Assembly: GCA_001557035.1 (NCBI GenBank)
Contig: LSKJ01000057.1
Span: 1-26,186, forward strand
Length of the DNA stretch: 26,186 nt
Direction: 5' to 3'
Source of the DNA: Rhodospirillaceae bacterium CCH5-H10
Lineage (GTDB): Bacteria > Pseudomonadota > Alphaproteobacteria > Reyranellales > Reyranellaceae
Part shown: in pieces, positions 25,990 to 26,186 of the stretch
Layout: the number at the start of each line of letters is the position of its first letter
Numbering within the stretch: the stretch's first letter is position 1
Notes under the pieces: model-generated
What the model saw: the letters and a program-made list of their open reading frames with translations, nothing else
Told to the model about the DNA's origin: nothing
Database searches by the model: none
Made by a program: the position numbers and the translations under genes

Positions 25990-26186
25990 CGCCGCGCGGC
26001 CAGCGCCCATCCTGCAACGACGGGCGCCGCGAACAGCACGAGCACCAGCAGCGGATAGGGCGCGCCCCACCAGAAGCCGAGACGATCGATGAAGGCCTCG
26101 GCGCCCTCTTCATAGGCGAGGCGGGCATAGAGAAAGCCCGCCAGCATCGTCGAGGCCTTCATCGATCGTCTCGGCTTCTGGTGGGG
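25986..26186 (-). CDS. Small membrane protein, partial (5' end at window edge)
   Basis: The frame is open from the right edge to a TGA at 25988-25986 that overlaps the ATPase start. The last part reads FIDRLGFWWGAPYPLL followed by a hydrophobic stretch (VLVLFAAPVVAGWAL) and AARR, so a single C-terminal membrane helix with basic residues on the inside is likely. An internal ATG at 26162 would give a 58-residue protein, but it lies within the terminal inverted repeat, so the N-terminal sequence may not be genuine. I do not recognise a family. Overlap with the ATPase gene suggests joint expression. Confidence 0.5.
   Translation of the reverse strand, partial: PHQKPRRSMKASTMLAGFLYARLAYEEGAEAFIDRLGFWWGAPYPLLVLVLFAAPVVAGWALAARR
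26065..26186. repeat. Perfect 36-bp inverted repeat at the window end
   Basis: Bases 26065-26100 and 26151-26186 are exact reverse complements, separated by 50 bases. The right arm ends at the final base of the window, so the repeat may be longer. Both arms lie within the open frame of the small membrane protein. Confidence 0.9.

Noticed and set aside
24835..26186. Phage defence (OLD/Gabija-like) system
   Set aside because: The ATPase lacks a TOPRIM nuclease domain and no helicase, nuclease or reverse transcriptase is present; surrounding genes are housekeeping.

Overview
The window looks like high-GC alphaproteobacterial chromosome. The evidence is a petA-petB-petC (Rieske, cytochrome b, cytochrome c1) cytochrome bc1 operon, the prs - L25 - pth - ychF order, two tripartite-tricarboxylate (Tct/Bug) binding proteins, and oxygen-dependent heme synthesis. 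A Reyranella-like or other Rhodospirillales-type soil bacterium is my guess only. No mobile element, CRISPR array, phage gene, rRNA or tRNA is visible. No gene-free stretch exceeds 300 bases; the longest are about 150-190 bases and most of their length is inverted repeats.

Layout. 1-470: start of purB (minus, cut by the window edge), divergent from an AidB-type acyl-CoA dehydrogenase (540-2168), whose stop codon overlaps that of a convergent MATE transporter (2165-3514). 3631-5561: an M81-family metallopeptidase translationally coupled to an exported RidA-like protein. 5605-9208: a core operon of prs, rplY (L25), pth and ychF. 9195-9358: three back-to-back foldback sequences between ychF and a convergent Tat-exported PhoX-like phosphatase (9362-11293). 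A divergent exported phytase-like protein follows (11447-12817). 12819-16817 (minus): a TctABC-type transporter with two tandem binding proteins. 16891-17514: PaiB-like FMN-binding protein (minus). 17582-18253: dienelactone hydrolase. 18324-20455: a CoA-transferase coupled to a CitE/HpcH-type lyase. 20458-23104 (minus): cytochrome bc1. 23264-24645: trmL-hemF. 24653-24828: two further foldback elements. 24835-26186 (minus): an AAA ATPase coupled to a small membrane protein cut by the right edge.

How the genes work together. prs, L25, pth and ychF are growth and translation genes. HemF supplies heme precursor and lies divergently beside the heme-containing bc1 complex. PhoX and the phytase-like protein form an exported pair, both possibly acting on phosphate esters, from one shared intergenic region. 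The tct operon and the CoA-transferase/lyase pair suggest scavenging of organic acids, with unknown substrates.

No clearly new protein system is visible. The most unusual content is non-coding: a cluster of strong palindromes at two convergent gene ends, one of which contains the end of ychF, a nested cruciform-like element, and a perfect 36-bp inverted repeat ending exactly at the last base, which may mark an assembly artefact at a contig end.
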